Origin: Novosphingobium sp. HII-3
Lineage (GTDB): Bacteria; Pseudomonadota; Alphaproteobacteria; Sphingomonadales; Sphingomonadaceae
Length of the DNA: 64,000 nucleotides
Assembly: GCF_002916655.1 (NCBI RefSeq)
Contig: NZ_PPSM01000088.1
Coordinates: 1 to 64,000, forward strand
Reading direction: 5' to 3'
Below, piece by piece: positions 33,908 through 42,521 of the stretch (the first letter of the stretch is position 1; each line of letters starts with the position of its first letter). Position numbers and translations under genes: made by a program. The notes under the pieces were generated by a model, which was given only the letters and a program-made list of their open reading frames with translations, was not told the origin of the DNA and made no database searches.

Positions 33908-34718
33908 GCTGGTGCAACCTGGCATCGGTGGAAAGGACCGGTTGGCCGTTCGCAAAGTCCATCCATGGAGGAAGCGACGCCGAACCCAGCTTGTCGAGGG
34001 TGTCGCGGTCGCGAACCGTGTCCATCGGGTGCCAGAAGCCCTTGTGCTTGTAGGCCATCAGCTGTCCGTCGCGTGCAAGGCGAGCAAGCGGGGCTTGCTC
34101 CAGTGGCTCCTCGTCGCCCGTGAGATAGTCGAGAACACCGGGTTCGAAGACGAAGAAGCCCCCATTGATCCAGGTCTCGTACTTGATCACCTTTTCGGTG
34201 AAGTCGGTCACCTGGCCGTCCTCGATCTCGAGGTTGCCGAAGCGGGCGGGCGGCTGCACTGCAGTAACTGTCGCCAGCTTGCCGTGGGCGCGATGAAAGG
34301 CGAGCAGCGCATCGATGTCGATGTTGCCGACGCCGTCCGAATAAGTGACCATGAAGGTTTCATCGTCAAGCCAGTCACGCAGGCGGCGTATGCGCCCGCC
34401 GGTCATGGTCGCAAGGCCGGTGTCCACGACGGATACGCGCCAGTCCACCTTCGATGTCGGACGCAGCGCCATCTCACCGTTGCCGATGCCAACGGTGAAG
34501 TCGTTGGACATGAGGTGGAGATCCTGGAAGAAGCTCTTCATGGCCATCGCCTTGTATCCGCAGGCGATGATGAAGTCGTTGTGGCCCCAGCGATCGTAGA
34601 TGTCCATGACATGGAGCATGATCGGCCTGCCCGCCACTTCCACCATGGGCTTGGGTATGCGTCCGGTTTCTTCGGCCAATCGCGACCCGAGGCCACCTGC
34701 AAGCAAGACAACTTTCAT
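33900..34718 (-). CDS. rfbF: Glucose-1-phosphate cytidylyltransferase
   Basis: A 272-residue nucleotidyltransferase. It opens MKVVLLAGGLGSRLAEETGRIPKP, the nucleotide-binding signature, followed by PMVEVAGRPIMLHVM and YSDGVGNIDI (metal Asp). The ending GFWHPMDTVRDRDTLDKL is RfbF-specific. It makes CDP-glucose from CTP and glucose-1-phosphate, the committed step for CDP-dideoxysugars. GGAGGAT sits 5 bases before the ATG. It is the first gene of a three-gene operon with rfbG and the His-type dehydratase. Confidence 0.95.
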   Translation of the reverse strand: MKVVLLAGGLGSRLAEETGRIPKPMVEVAGRPIMLHVMDIYDRWGHNDFIIACGYKAMAMKSFFQDLHLMSNDFTVGIGNGEMALRPTSKVDWRVSVVDTGLATMTGGRIRRLRDWLDDETFMVTYSDGVGNIDIDALLAFHRAHGKLATVTAVQPPARFGNLEIEDGQVTDFTEKVIKYETWINGGFFVFEPGVLDYLTGDEEPLEQAPLARLARDGQLMAYKHKGFWHPMDTVRDRDTLDKLGSASLPPWMDFANGQPVLSTDARLHQHA

Positions 34719-34848
34719 GTGCTATCCTCCGGAGTTGGTGCGGCATCTGCCGATCGCCGGTTGTGGTCCAAGCCTAAGAGCAGAGGGCCTGCATCGAGAA
34801 GTGTTCTTCCGGGGTAGGCAGCTTTAGCTGGTGCCGGGTGCCAAAAGG

Positions 34849-36453
34849 CTACGGTGCGGGATCAGCGTTGACGGCTGCAGTCGAAATAGCCCGCCGGAAT
34901 AGCCTTGGCCCCTCAGGTCTGGAGCCGGTGAACTCCACATAGCGATGGAGGCGGGCGTAGTGTTCGAAGGGCTCCTCGATATCCTCTTCGCCGCTGATCA
35001 CGATGGTTGCGGGAGGAGAGGCGTTCAGAAATTCCTGCAATCGGGTAGGCGAGGTGGTCGTGTAGTAGGGCCTGTCGTCGGCAGGCAGGTAGTCGGCGAC
35101 GCGGTAGACGAATTGGCCCGCCGCAAACTGGGGCGGCACTTTCAGACCGGCTTCAAGCGCAAGGACGGGGGTCAATGTCACGCCCAGCTCACCTTCCCGT
35201 ACACCCGCGCGCCGGGACATTCCACGCATCTCGTCGTGAATGGTGATGCTGCGCCAATTCCCGGGACGAACAAAGTCGACGAGGCCGGGGGCGAGCCGCG
35301 TGGCGCTGCAGAGAAGCGCAACCAGCCCCAGCGCAATGAGAATGGCGTCCGCCGCCTCGGGATTGTCCTGGCGGGTGGGCGCGCGAAGAAGGATCAGACC
35401 AATCAGGAGGAACGGAATAGGCGGGACGAAATACTGCGGGAAAGACGGCGTCGGAACGAATGCGACGATGATGCCGCATAAAGAAAGCGCGGCAGCAAGC
35501 CATACGGGCCAGCCCAGGACCAGGCGACCGCCCGGTCGCTCTGCGCGCGCAAGTTGGAGAGCCGGAAGAACGAACAGGCCCGCGAGGACGAGCAGACTAG
35601 CCCCACTTGCCCATACGCTCTCCGCCAGGAGAAGCTTCTGGGGCAGGCTCGTCACCTTTGGCTCTGTCGAAACGGACCAGTAGATGGCCTGCATCTCGGT
35701 GAAGTAGCGCAGGGTGTGAGCGAAGAACGTCTGCGGGCCGGACGCCACGAGCATCAGAATAGGCAGCGCACCGAGGATTCCGCCGATGGCAAGTGGCAGG
35801 CACTGGCGCAGCAATCTTTGCGTCAGCGGTCGCTTCAGAGGGGCGAGAACGGTAGCGGCGGCAAAGAGTGGCGCCAGAAAGATGTAATTGGCTTTGAGTC
35901 CGACCGCCACCGAGACCAGCACACCCGCCACGGCGCAGGACACAGGCTTCGGAGCGGCCTCGTCCATGCCTTTAAGCAGGAACCGGAACGCCCAGATCGC
36001 GGCGGGAATGGGCAGGAAGTTGTTCGTCACCATCGTGCCCGGTGATCCAAGCAGAAGGATGTTTCCGATCAACAGCGACGTGGCGGCCCAGAAGACGGCG
36101 GGACCTGCAGCTTGCTGGCGCGCGATGCTGCGTAAGCCAAGGATCGCGACCAGCCATGCAGCGAGAACGAGGAGGCGTCCCACAAGCAGGTAATGAACGG
36201 AGCCCGTCACACGATAGATGGCGCCAAGGAGCCATGGCAGATAGGGAAGATGGTTGTAGCCGAGCACCGTGTAGAGATTGTCGAACGTGCTCATCGCTGA
36301 AACCGTCACGAAGAGATTCTCGTCACGGTTCAAGGGGAAGTTCAGGACCCTTCCGCAAAGGCCGGCAAATACCAGAACAAGGATTGTTGCGCCGACGGCG
36401 CGTAAGGCACCGCGACTGGAAAGTGCGCCCGGCTTCAAGGCTGCTTCGCGCAT
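34849..36453 (-). CDS. GT-C-like polytopic membrane glycosyltransferase
   Basis: A 534-residue protein with about 12 helices. The first extracytoplasmic loop holds an Asp-Glu pair (LNFPLNRDENLFVTV), the usual GT-C catalytic site, followed by YNHLPYLPWLLGAIYR. A soluble C-terminal domain begins near residue 400. The family is undefined; it is likely to move a sugar from a polyprenyl-phosphate donor to a growing chain or lipid. The ATG at 36451-36453 is preferred for its GGGAG site 5 bases upstream; an ATG at 36474 has none. It is followed after 130 bases by rfbF on the same strand and is divergent from a GT4 gene. Confidence 0.75.
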   Translation of the reverse strand: MREAALKPGALSSRGALRAVGATILVLVFAGLCGRVLNFPLNRDENLFVTVSAMSTFDNLYTVLGYNHLPYLPWLLGAIYRVTGSVHYLLVGRLLVLAAWLVAILGLRSIARQQAAGPAVFWAATSLLIGNILLLGSPGTMVTNNFLPIPAAIWAFRFLLKGMDEAAPKPVSCAVAGVLVSVAVGLKANYIFLAPLFAAATVLAPLKRPLTQRLLRQCLPLAIGGILGALPILMLVASGPQTFFAHTLRYFTEMQAIYWSVSTEPKVTSLPQKLLLAESVWASGASLLVLAGLFVLPALQLARAERPGGRLVLGWPVWLAAALSLCGIIVAFVPTPSFPQYFVPPIPFLLIGLILLRAPTRQDNPEAADAILIALGLVALLCSATRLAPGLVDFVRPGNWRSITIHDEMRGMSRRAGVREGELGVTLTPVLALEAGLKVPPQFAAGQFVYRVADYLPADDRPYYTTTSPTRLQEFLNASPPATIVISGEEDIEEPFEHYARLHRYVEFTGSRPEGPRLFRRAISTAAVNADPAP

Positions 36454-36689
36454 GCAAACTCCCACCTTATCCATTGCGGGATCATGTCGGATCGAGCCGT
36501 TCTTGCGAGCGCGATTAGGTTTTAGCTCCTAAGGCTGACGCGAAGTACGCCATTGCGAACTCGCAGGACGTAGCGTCTCTTTAAAAACACATGGCTGCGA
36601 CGAAGAGTTAGATCGCATGCCCAGCCCGGTTCCTGGCGGCGGTTTGCTATTTTGCAGCCTGTTGTTCTCCAAAGTTCAAGGACCAAGCC

Positions 36690-37814
36690 GTGCTTCCATC
36701 GCGTGACGCACCTCAGAGCATAGCGATCGTCACGTCCGGCTTGGGAGCCGGCGGAGCAGAGCAGGTCATCGCGCAATTGGCGCATCACTGGCTTTCCGCA
36801 GGGAAGCGCGTGGAGATCGTTTCCTTCGATGATCTGGAGGACCCGGTCTACCACGTGTTCCCCGCCGAGGTCGGGCTTCACCGGCTTTCCGTCGCCGGCA
36901 CTGCACAGCGGGTTTGGGCGCTGCGCAAACGGCTCGCGCATATTCAGCCTGACGTCGTCGTGTCCTTCCTGACCAAGATCAACCTGATCGCAGCGCTTGC
37001 CACCTTCGGCATGGACGTCCGGCTGGTGTGCTCGGAACGGAACAATCCGCAGCGTCAGGACGCTCACCCGTTCTGGAATCAGGCCTTGCGACTGGCCTAC
37101 AGAAGGGCTGACCTCATAATCTGTCAGACGCAAGGGGTCCGCCGCTGCTTCGGTGCTTCGCTGCAGGATCGCATCGTTGTCATCCCCAACCCGGTCCCTG
37201 CAGGAGAAGCTGGAACGGGAAACAGGCAGCAAAACCGCGTTTGCGCCGTTGGGCGCCTCACGCGGCAGAAGGGTTTCGATCGCCTGCTCGAAGCCTTCGC
37301 CGCCATTTCCCACCGCTATCCGGAGTGGAACCTGGACATCTGGGGGGAAGGGCCGGACCGGGCGGCGTTGGAAAGGCAGATCGACGCGCTGGGGTTGAGC
37401 GGTCGTGCGAACCTGCGTGGGTTGAGCCCGCAACCCCGGTCCTGGGCGGCGGAAGCCGACGTGTTCGTGCTGTCCTCCCGCTATGAAGGTTTCCCGAACG
37501 CTCTGGGAGAGGCGATGGCGGCAGGATTGCCCGTTGCCGCCGTGGATTGCGAGTTCGGACCGGCCGATCTCATTGAACATGGCGTCACCGGTCTCCTTGT
37601 TCCTGAGGAAGACGCTCAGGACCTGTCCAGGGCATTGGCACGTCTCATGGCCAATGCAGGCCTGCGGGACCGCTTGGGGAAGGCTGCTCGAGCCTCCGTC
37701 GCCCGCTTCAGGCCTGAACGCGTGCTGCGTTTGTGGGATGCCGCGCTTGAGCCCCGCTATTCCTCAGCCTCACCACCGAGATCTTCGATCCATGTAGCCG
37801 TCAAAGGGAGGTAA
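36690..37814 (+). CDS. Family 4 glycosyltransferase
   Basis: A 374-residue GT-B enzyme. The N-terminal domain has IVTSGLGAGGAEQVIAQLAHHW, the C-terminal domain has VGRLTRQKGFDRLLEAFA and the donor-binding EX7E motif (YEGFPNALGEAMAAG). Its closest look-alikes move hexoses or amino sugars onto polyprenyl-linked oligosaccharides (AmsD/CpsF-like group). The GTG start has AAGGA 7 bases upstream. The ATP-grasp gene follows after 5 bases, and with the HAD gene it forms a three-gene plus-strand operon. Confidence 0.92.
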   Translation: MLPSRDAPQSIAIVTSGLGAGGAEQVIAQLAHHWLSAGKRVEIVSFDDLEDPVYHVFPAEVGLHRLSVAGTAQRVWALRKRLAHIQPDVVVSFLTKINLIAALATFGMDVRLVCSERNNPQRQDAHPFWNQALRLAYRRADLIICQTQGVRRCFGASLQDRIVVIPNPVPAGEAGTGNRQQNRVCAVGRLTRQKGFDRLLEAFAAISHRYPEWNLDIWGEGPDRAALERQIDALGLSGRANLRGLSPQPRSWAAEADVFVLSSRYEGFPNALGEAMAAGLPVAAVDCEFGPADLIEHGVTGLLVPEEDAQDLSRALARLMANAGLRDRLGKAARASVARFRPERVLRLWDAALEPRYSSASPPRSSIHVAVKGR

Positions 37815-37819
37815 GTCCT

Positions 37820-38791
37820 ATGAGAACGTTACGCATCCTTTTCACGTCCGCAGGGCGGCGGGTGGAGCTGATCAACTGTTTTCGCGAAGCTGCGGAAAAA
37901 CAGGGGTTCCATGCCGAGATACATGCCTGCGATCTCATGCCCGAACTGAGCGCGGCCTGCCTGTCCGCCGATATAAGTTTCGCGGTGCCGCGCTGCACCG
38001 ACCCCGGCTATGTGACGTCTTTGCTCGATTACTGCTCGTATGCCCGGATCGATCTTCTGGTCCCGACCATCGACACCGAACTTGAGCAGCTGGCACACGC
38101 CCGTTCTCAGTTCGCGCAAATCGGAACCGAGGTCCACATCAGTTCCCCTGCCACCATCGACATCGTCCGCGACAAGGAACTGACGGTCGAAGTCTTGCGA
38201 GCAATGGGCGTTCCCGTCCCGAGAACCTCCAGGATCGAGAAGATGACGAATGGTGACGGCTGCTGGGAAGGGCCGTTTTTCGTGAAGCCCGTGGCAGGCA
38301 GCGCGAGCCGCGGGATCGCTGTCCTCGAAGGGCCTCACCAGATCAGGAACGATTACGAAGAGCCCATGCTCGCGCAGGAGTTGCTGCGCGGGGATGAGTA
38401 CACCGTGAACATCTATCTCTCCGATGATGGCGTCCTGCTTTCCGCCGTCCCTCACCGCCGGCTTTCGATCCGGGCTGGCGAGGTGGAAAAGGGCCGGACC
38501 GTACGCGAGACGCGCTTTATCGAGATCGCGGAAAAAGTCGCCAAGGCTCTGCCGGGTGCGCGAGGCGCCCTGTGCTTCCAGCTCATCGACGACCCGTCCC
38601 GTGGGCCATGCGTGTTCGAGATCAACGCTCGCTTTGGCGGCGGTTATCCACTGGCGGATCGCGCCGGCGGCCGGTTCGCTGAAAGCCTTATAGCCAGGCT
38701 GGCCGGTCGCGGCGAGTGTGCCACGATGGACTGGCGCGAGGACGTGGTCATGCTCCGCTACGACAGTGCGATCTTTCATGATCGACCTTAG
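37820..38791 (+). CDS. ATP-grasp ligase, carbamoyl-phosphate-synthase-like
   Basis: A 323-residue enzyme. The N-terminal preATP-grasp region (ILFTSAGRRVELINCFREAA) is followed by the ATP-grasp fold: FFVKPVAGSASRGIAV (glycine-rich loop with the ATP-binding Lys), EPMLAQELLRGDEYTV and EINARFGGGYPL (metal-binding Glu and Asn). It is a stand-alone member of the group often found in capsule and O-antigen loci beside a HAD protein. Such enzymes join a carboxylate to an amine; the substrates here are unknown. GGGAGGT lies just before the start. It overlaps the HAD gene by 14 bases. Confidence 0.83.
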   Translation: MRTLRILFTSAGRRVELINCFREAAEKQGFHAEIHACDLMPELSAACLSADISFAVPRCTDPGYVTSLLDYCSYARIDLLVPTIDTELEQLAHARSQFAQIGTEVHISSPATIDIVRDKELTVEVLRAMGVPVPRTSRIEKMTNGDGCWEGPFFVKPVAGSASRGIAVLEGPHQIRNDYEEPMLAQELLRGDEYTVNIYLSDDGVLLSAVPHRRLSIRAGEVEKGRTVRETRFIEIAEKVAKALPGARGALCFQLIDDPSRGPCVFEINARFGGGYPLADRAGGRFAESLIARLAGRGECATMDWREDVVMLRYDSAIFHDRP

Positions 38792-39449
38792 CGGCCGTGT
38801 CATCGTACTGGATCTTGACGACACGCTTTATCTTGAGCGCGACTACGCGCGAAGCGGGTTTGAGGCAATAGGAGCATGGATCGAGGAACGACACGCCATC
38901 CGCGGCTTCGGCGGTGCTTGCCAGGATCTGTTCGACAAAGGCATACGCCGGGCAATCTTCGATCATGCTCTGGCGGATCTGAAGCACGCCGACAGAATGC
39001 CCAGCGTCAACGAGCTTGTGGAGGTCTACCGATCGCACAAGCCGCAGATTCGCCTCGCACCGGACGCCGCTCACCTCCTGCGGCGGCTGCGGGGCGTACC
39101 CGGCGCTCTGATCACCGACGGCCCGCTTATCTGCCAGCGCAACAAGACCGAGGCCTTGCGGCTCGGCAACTATCTAAAGCGGATCATCCTCACCGCCAGC
39201 CTCGGCCCCGACTGCGGCAAACCGCACCCGCTTGCCTTCGAACTGGTCGAGGAATGGTCAAGACGGGCTCCCGAGGACCACGTGTATATCGCCGATAACC
39301 CGACCAAGGATTTCGTCGAGCCGCGCCGGCGTGGCTGGCTTACGGTGCAGATCCAGCGGCCAGAGCGCGTACACTTCGAGCTCGCGCCGACTCCGGCTCA
39401 CACGGCCGTCTATGCCATCGAGTCCCTGGATGAAATCAGGGTGCGCTGA
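38778..39449 (+). CDS. HAD-family phosphatase paired with the ATP-grasp ligase
   Basis: A 223-residue HAD hydrolase. Motif I is VIVLDLDDTLYLERDY (catalytic Asp pair), motif II VPGALITDG (Thr), motif III Lys in GPDCGKPHP, and motif IV YIADNPTKDF. It starts inside the last codons of the ATP-grasp gene, so translation is coupled. The pair recurs in polysaccharide clusters, where it probably adds a non-sugar group and the HAD enzyme clears a phosphate; the group is unknown. The end of the gene lies within a hairpin shared with the convergent sugar transferase. Confidence 0.82.
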   Translation: MIDLSGRVIVLDLDDTLYLERDYARSGFEAIGAWIEERHAIRGFGGACQDLFDKGIRRAIFDHALADLKHADRMPSVNELVEVYRSHKPQIRLAPDAAHLLRRLRGVPGALITDGPLICQRNKTEALRLGNYLKRIILTASLGPDCGKPHPLAFELVEEWSRRAPEDHVYIADNPTKDFVEPRRRGWLTVQIQRPERVHFELAPTPAHTAVYAIESLDEIRVR

Positions 39450-39463
39450 AGCAACGCACCCTG
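39437..39463. terminator. Bidirectional terminator hairpin between convergent HAD and sugar-transferase genes
   Basis: CAGGGTGCG and CGCACCCTG form a perfect 9-bp stem with a 9-base loop that covers the HAD stop codon. The gap between the two convergent genes is only 18 bases, so it probably ends both transcripts. Confidence 0.6.
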
Positions 39464-39467
39464 CTCA

Positions 39468-40073
39468 TCAGGGTCGGTCGGGCTCAGCGAGCAGAAGGTC
39501 ACCTTGCGCACGTCGCTCGCCACCGACCATCACCCAGACGGTCAGGAGCAGTATCCGCAGGTCCAGCAATGGGCTGGAATGGGCTACATACCACAAGTCG
39601 AGGGCAATCTTCTCTTCAAGCGCAAGGAGCGTATTGCCGTTGACCTGCGACCAGCCTGTAAGGCCAGGCCGAACCGCGCCACGCTGGACACCATGCATTG
39701 CGAGCGCTGCGATCGTCTCCGGCAGGAGGGGGCGGGGCCCTACAAAGGCCATGTCGCCAGCGACCACATTCCACAGGCCCGGCAGCTCGTCGAGGCGACT
39801 GCGGCGAAGAAATCGGCCGAAAGGAGTGACACGCGCCTCGTCGGGCAGAGGGCGGCCCGAGGCATTGCAGGTGTTTCGCATCGAGCGCAGCTTCAGCAAC
39901 GTGAAGGGAACGCCGCCCCGCCCCGCCCGCTGCTGCCGGAAGAGAACCGGCCGCCCCAGCGAAAGGAGCACTCCCCCGGCGAGCAGGACCAGAAGCGGGA
40001 GGGCAAGCATCAGAAGGACGCCTGCCGCCCCGCGCGCCATCCACTGGCCGAGCCTCATGGCGGGCGTGCGCAT
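39468..40073 (-). CDS. Phosphoglycosyl transferase, short WcaJ-like
   Basis: A 201-residue monotopic phosphoglycosyl transferase with one re-entrant helix (GVLLMLALPLLVLLAGGVLLSL). The core motifs LLKLRSM, the catalytic Asp-Glu (RLDELPGLWNVV), DMAFVGPRPLLP and GLTGWSQVNG are all present. It moves a sugar phosphate onto undecaprenyl phosphate and starts repeat-unit assembly. The N-terminal CoA-binding-like domain of full WcaJ is absent, so it is the minimal catalytic form. It overlaps the tyrosine-kinase gene upstream as TGATG. It is the last gene of the Wzy-Wzx-GT4-kinase-transferase series. Confidence 0.92.
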   Translation of the reverse strand: MRTPAMRLGQWMARGAAGVLLMLALPLLVLLAGGVLLSLGRPVLFRQQRAGRGGVPFTLLKLRSMRNTCNASGRPLPDEARVTPFGRFLRRSRLDELPGLWNVVAGDMAFVGPRPLLPETIAALAMHGVQRGAVRPGLTGWSQVNGNTLLALEEKIALDLWYVAHSSPLLDLRILLLTVWVMVGGERRAQGDLLLAEPDRP

Positions 40074-42400
40074 CAGGCCTCAGCGGTCCGCCGCCAAAGG
40101 GGCTGGGTGAAGCGGCGGGCCCGCTCCGCGAAGGTCGGCCGCATCGGCACGGGACCCTGGTAATACGATGCGCTGTCCGCGTAGAACTGCACCGAGTCCC
40201 CATAGCGCCGCCTTGCGTGCTCCGCATAGTCGACCTGATCGAAGATCACGCCGCTTACGCTGCTGTCGAGCATCTCCAGGGCCGCGCGCATCTGGTCCGC
40301 CGTCGTGTGGCCCCAGCGGGACACCATGATGGTGTGATCGGCAAAGAGGCACATGGCCCTCGCGTCGCGCACAGCGAGCGCAGCCGGTGCGTTGATGATG
40401 ACCAGGTCAAACCGTTCTCGCAGCTGCCTCAGGAGTTCGCGAAGGCGACGCGACGAAAGCAGGACGGCAGGTTCCGCCACGGGTTCCTTTGCACTCAGGA
40501 GCACCATCTGGCGTCGTCCCTCGTCCTCTGGAAGTGGAAGCACTCCGTCATACCCGCTGTTGCCGGACGCTGCGATGAGGCTGTCCAGGTCCGCTCGCCC
40601 GCAGACCACGTCCACGAGGTCGGGTGCCATCGTTTCGTTCTGTAGCTGCTGGAGCACGCCCCGCTTGCGCAGGTCGAGGTCGAGAATGACGGTGCGTTCC
40701 CCCATCGCCAGCCCTGCTGCAGCCAATGTCAACGACACCGTGGATTTGCCGTCGCCCGGTAGCGGCGAACTGATGAGGACGACCTGTGCGCCGGGGCGGG
40801 TACGAAGCGCACGCACTTCGCAGTAGGCTGACCGGGCGACTTCCGCGAAAAGGGATTGGGGCTCCTGGATGACGGGGCTCTGGTTGGGATCGTCAGGAAG
40901 ATCACGATCCATGAGCGGCAACATGCCCAATGTGGGCAGACCGAACAGACGGCGGATCTGCACCATGGTACGAAGGCGATCATCCATGAAGTCGCGTGTG
41001 AATGCGATGAGGAAGGCCAGAACGGCAGAGCTGATCATCGCCGTAAGCGTCATCTTGAAGGGCGCCGGCGACACTGCGTCGAAGTTTGGCACGGCGGGCG
41101 AAAGCAGCGACGAGGACACACCCTCGTTCTGCATCTGCGCACGCACCTGTTCGACGCGGCTAACAACCGATTCGTAAGCATCGTTGGTGAGACTTGCCTC
41201 GCGCATGAGGCGCTGGAGTTCGACCATGTTGCGCGAATTCGCGAAGGCTTTGCCGTTGAGGCTAGCCACGATACCGGAGAGTCGAAGCGCCTGCGCGGAA
41301 TCGCTGGCGGCTTCGCTCCGGGCCAGTTCCGTCATGCGCGATGCCTCGGCGCTGCTTACCGCCTGAGCGGCCGACTGTACGCGGTTGCGTTCGGCCGCGA
41401 TGGTGCCTTCCACAACGGAAAGCTGCGCGTTGAGACGCTTCACGTCCGGGTGATTGGGTCCCAGGCTGGTGCCTAGCCGCGATATCTCGCCAAGCAGTTC
41501 GCCCCGTTGACGATCAAGCTGGTCAAGCGATCCCGAAGTCGCGTTTGCCGTGCTGCGCATGCCGGCGGCCCGTGCGACACCCGCGGCGCGGGCCAGAGCG
41601 CCGTCGCGTGCGGCGCTGGCTACGGCGCTTTGCGCTGCCACACGGTTGATCTGGGCAAGATCCTCCTCGCTACCGCTGCCAACAAGCATCTGGTTCTTCT
41701 GTCGAAATTCCGCGACGTTGCTGGCGGCCTTCTTCGCCGCCTCATCGCGCACCTTCAGGTCGCTCAGCAGCGACTTCAGCAGCTTGGCGCGGCGTTCGTT
41801 GCTCATCGTGAGGCGAAGCGCGCGGACCGATGCCGGCAACTGGTTGGCGATCGCGGCGGCCAGTTCCGGCGAACGCGACGTGACCGTGATCTCCACAAGG
41901 TCGGAGCCGGCCTGCGCGTTGATCGCTATCATGCTCAGCAACCGGTTTGTGGCGACCTGCGACAGCGTCTTCTTCTGGGGCGGGCTGCTGCCCAACTCGC
42001 GGAGGAAGCGGCGGTCCTCCAGCAGGTTCAGGTCCTTGATGACCTGCTCTGCGGCCGAGCGGGAGCGATGGAGCCTTACGGCATTGGCGACGCGCTCCGC
42101 GTTGCGCGAATTGACATCCGCCTGGTTCGTACCGACCTCGTCGATAAGCTCGATCTGAAGGTTGGACGTCGAACGATAAAGCGTGGGGGAAAGCAGCTGC
42201 TGAAAAAGAACAAGCAGCGAAACGACGCCGACGATGCCCAGCATCAGACCGCGATAGCGATACAGAACGCGCATGAGGTCGCGCGGCCCGATCTGCTGGT
42301 TCATGGCCCCGCCGCTCAGTGTCGGTTCAAGCGGAGCGGCCCGGCCTCTGTATCGGTTCGGTACGTTGCCGGCGGCTCCTGCCGTAATCGCATTCGACAT
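40073..42400 (-). CDS. Wzc-like chain-length regulator and tyrosine autokinase (first copy)
   Basis: A 775-residue inner-membrane protein. An N-terminal Wzz helix (LMLGIVGVVSLLVLFQQLL) and a long periplasmic coiled-coil region lead to a second helix (MTLTAMISSAVLAFLIAF) and a cytosolic BY-kinase domain. Walker A (LPGDGKST, about residues 547-554), Walker A' (ILDLDLRKRG) and a Walker B-like IINAP follow. A Tyr cluster lies at 725-747. Wzc-type proteins control polymer length through autophosphorylation. GGAG is 7 bases from the ATG. It is upstream of the sugar transferase and 121 bases downstream of a GT4 gene. A second kinase of this type is at 59221. Confidence 0.9.
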   Translation of the reverse strand: MSNAITAGAAGNVPNRYRGRAAPLEPTLSGGAMNQQIGPRDLMRVLYRYRGLMLGIVGVVSLLVLFQQLLSPTLYRSTSNLQIELIDEVGTNQADVNSRNAERVANAVRLHRSRSAAEQVIKDLNLLEDRRFLRELGSSPPQKKTLSQVATNRLLSMIAINAQAGSDLVEITVTSRSPELAAAIANQLPASVRALRLTMSNERRAKLLKSLLSDLKVRDEAAKKAASNVAEFRQKNQMLVGSGSEEDLAQINRVAAQSAVASAARDGALARAAGVARAAGMRSTANATSGSLDQLDRQRGELLGEISRLGTSLGPNHPDVKRLNAQLSVVEGTIAAERNRVQSAAQAVSSAEASRMTELARSEAASDSAQALRLSGIVASLNGKAFANSRNMVELQRLMREASLTNDAYESVVSRVEQVRAQMQNEGVSSSLLSPAVPNFDAVSPAPFKMTLTAMISSAVLAFLIAFTRDFMDDRLRTMVQIRRLFGLPTLGMLPLMDRDLPDDPNQSPVIQEPQSLFAEVARSAYCEVRALRTRPGAQVVLISSPLPGDGKSTVSLTLAAAGLAMGERTVILDLDLRKRGVLQQLQNETMAPDLVDVVCGRADLDSLIAASGNSGYDGVLPLPEDEGRRQMVLLSAKEPVAEPAVLLSSRRLRELLRQLRERFDLVIINAPAALAVRDARAMCLFADHTIMVSRWGHTTADQMRAALEMLDSSVSGVIFDQVDYAEHARRRYGDSVQFYADSASYYQGPVPMRPTFAERARRFTQPLWRRTAEA

Positions 42401-42521
42401 TTAGCTTCTCCACCCAGTCGGCGTGCGAGGCGGCATTCGACCGCTCGCGTTTGAGGAGAGTATGCTTCGGATCGTACAGGCGGCAAAAAGGGCATCCGTC
42501 AGAATGGCGCTCCAATAGAGA

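Noticed and set aside
36522..37580. Minus-strand open frame of 352 codons
   Set aside because: It is antisense to a well-supported GT4 gene.
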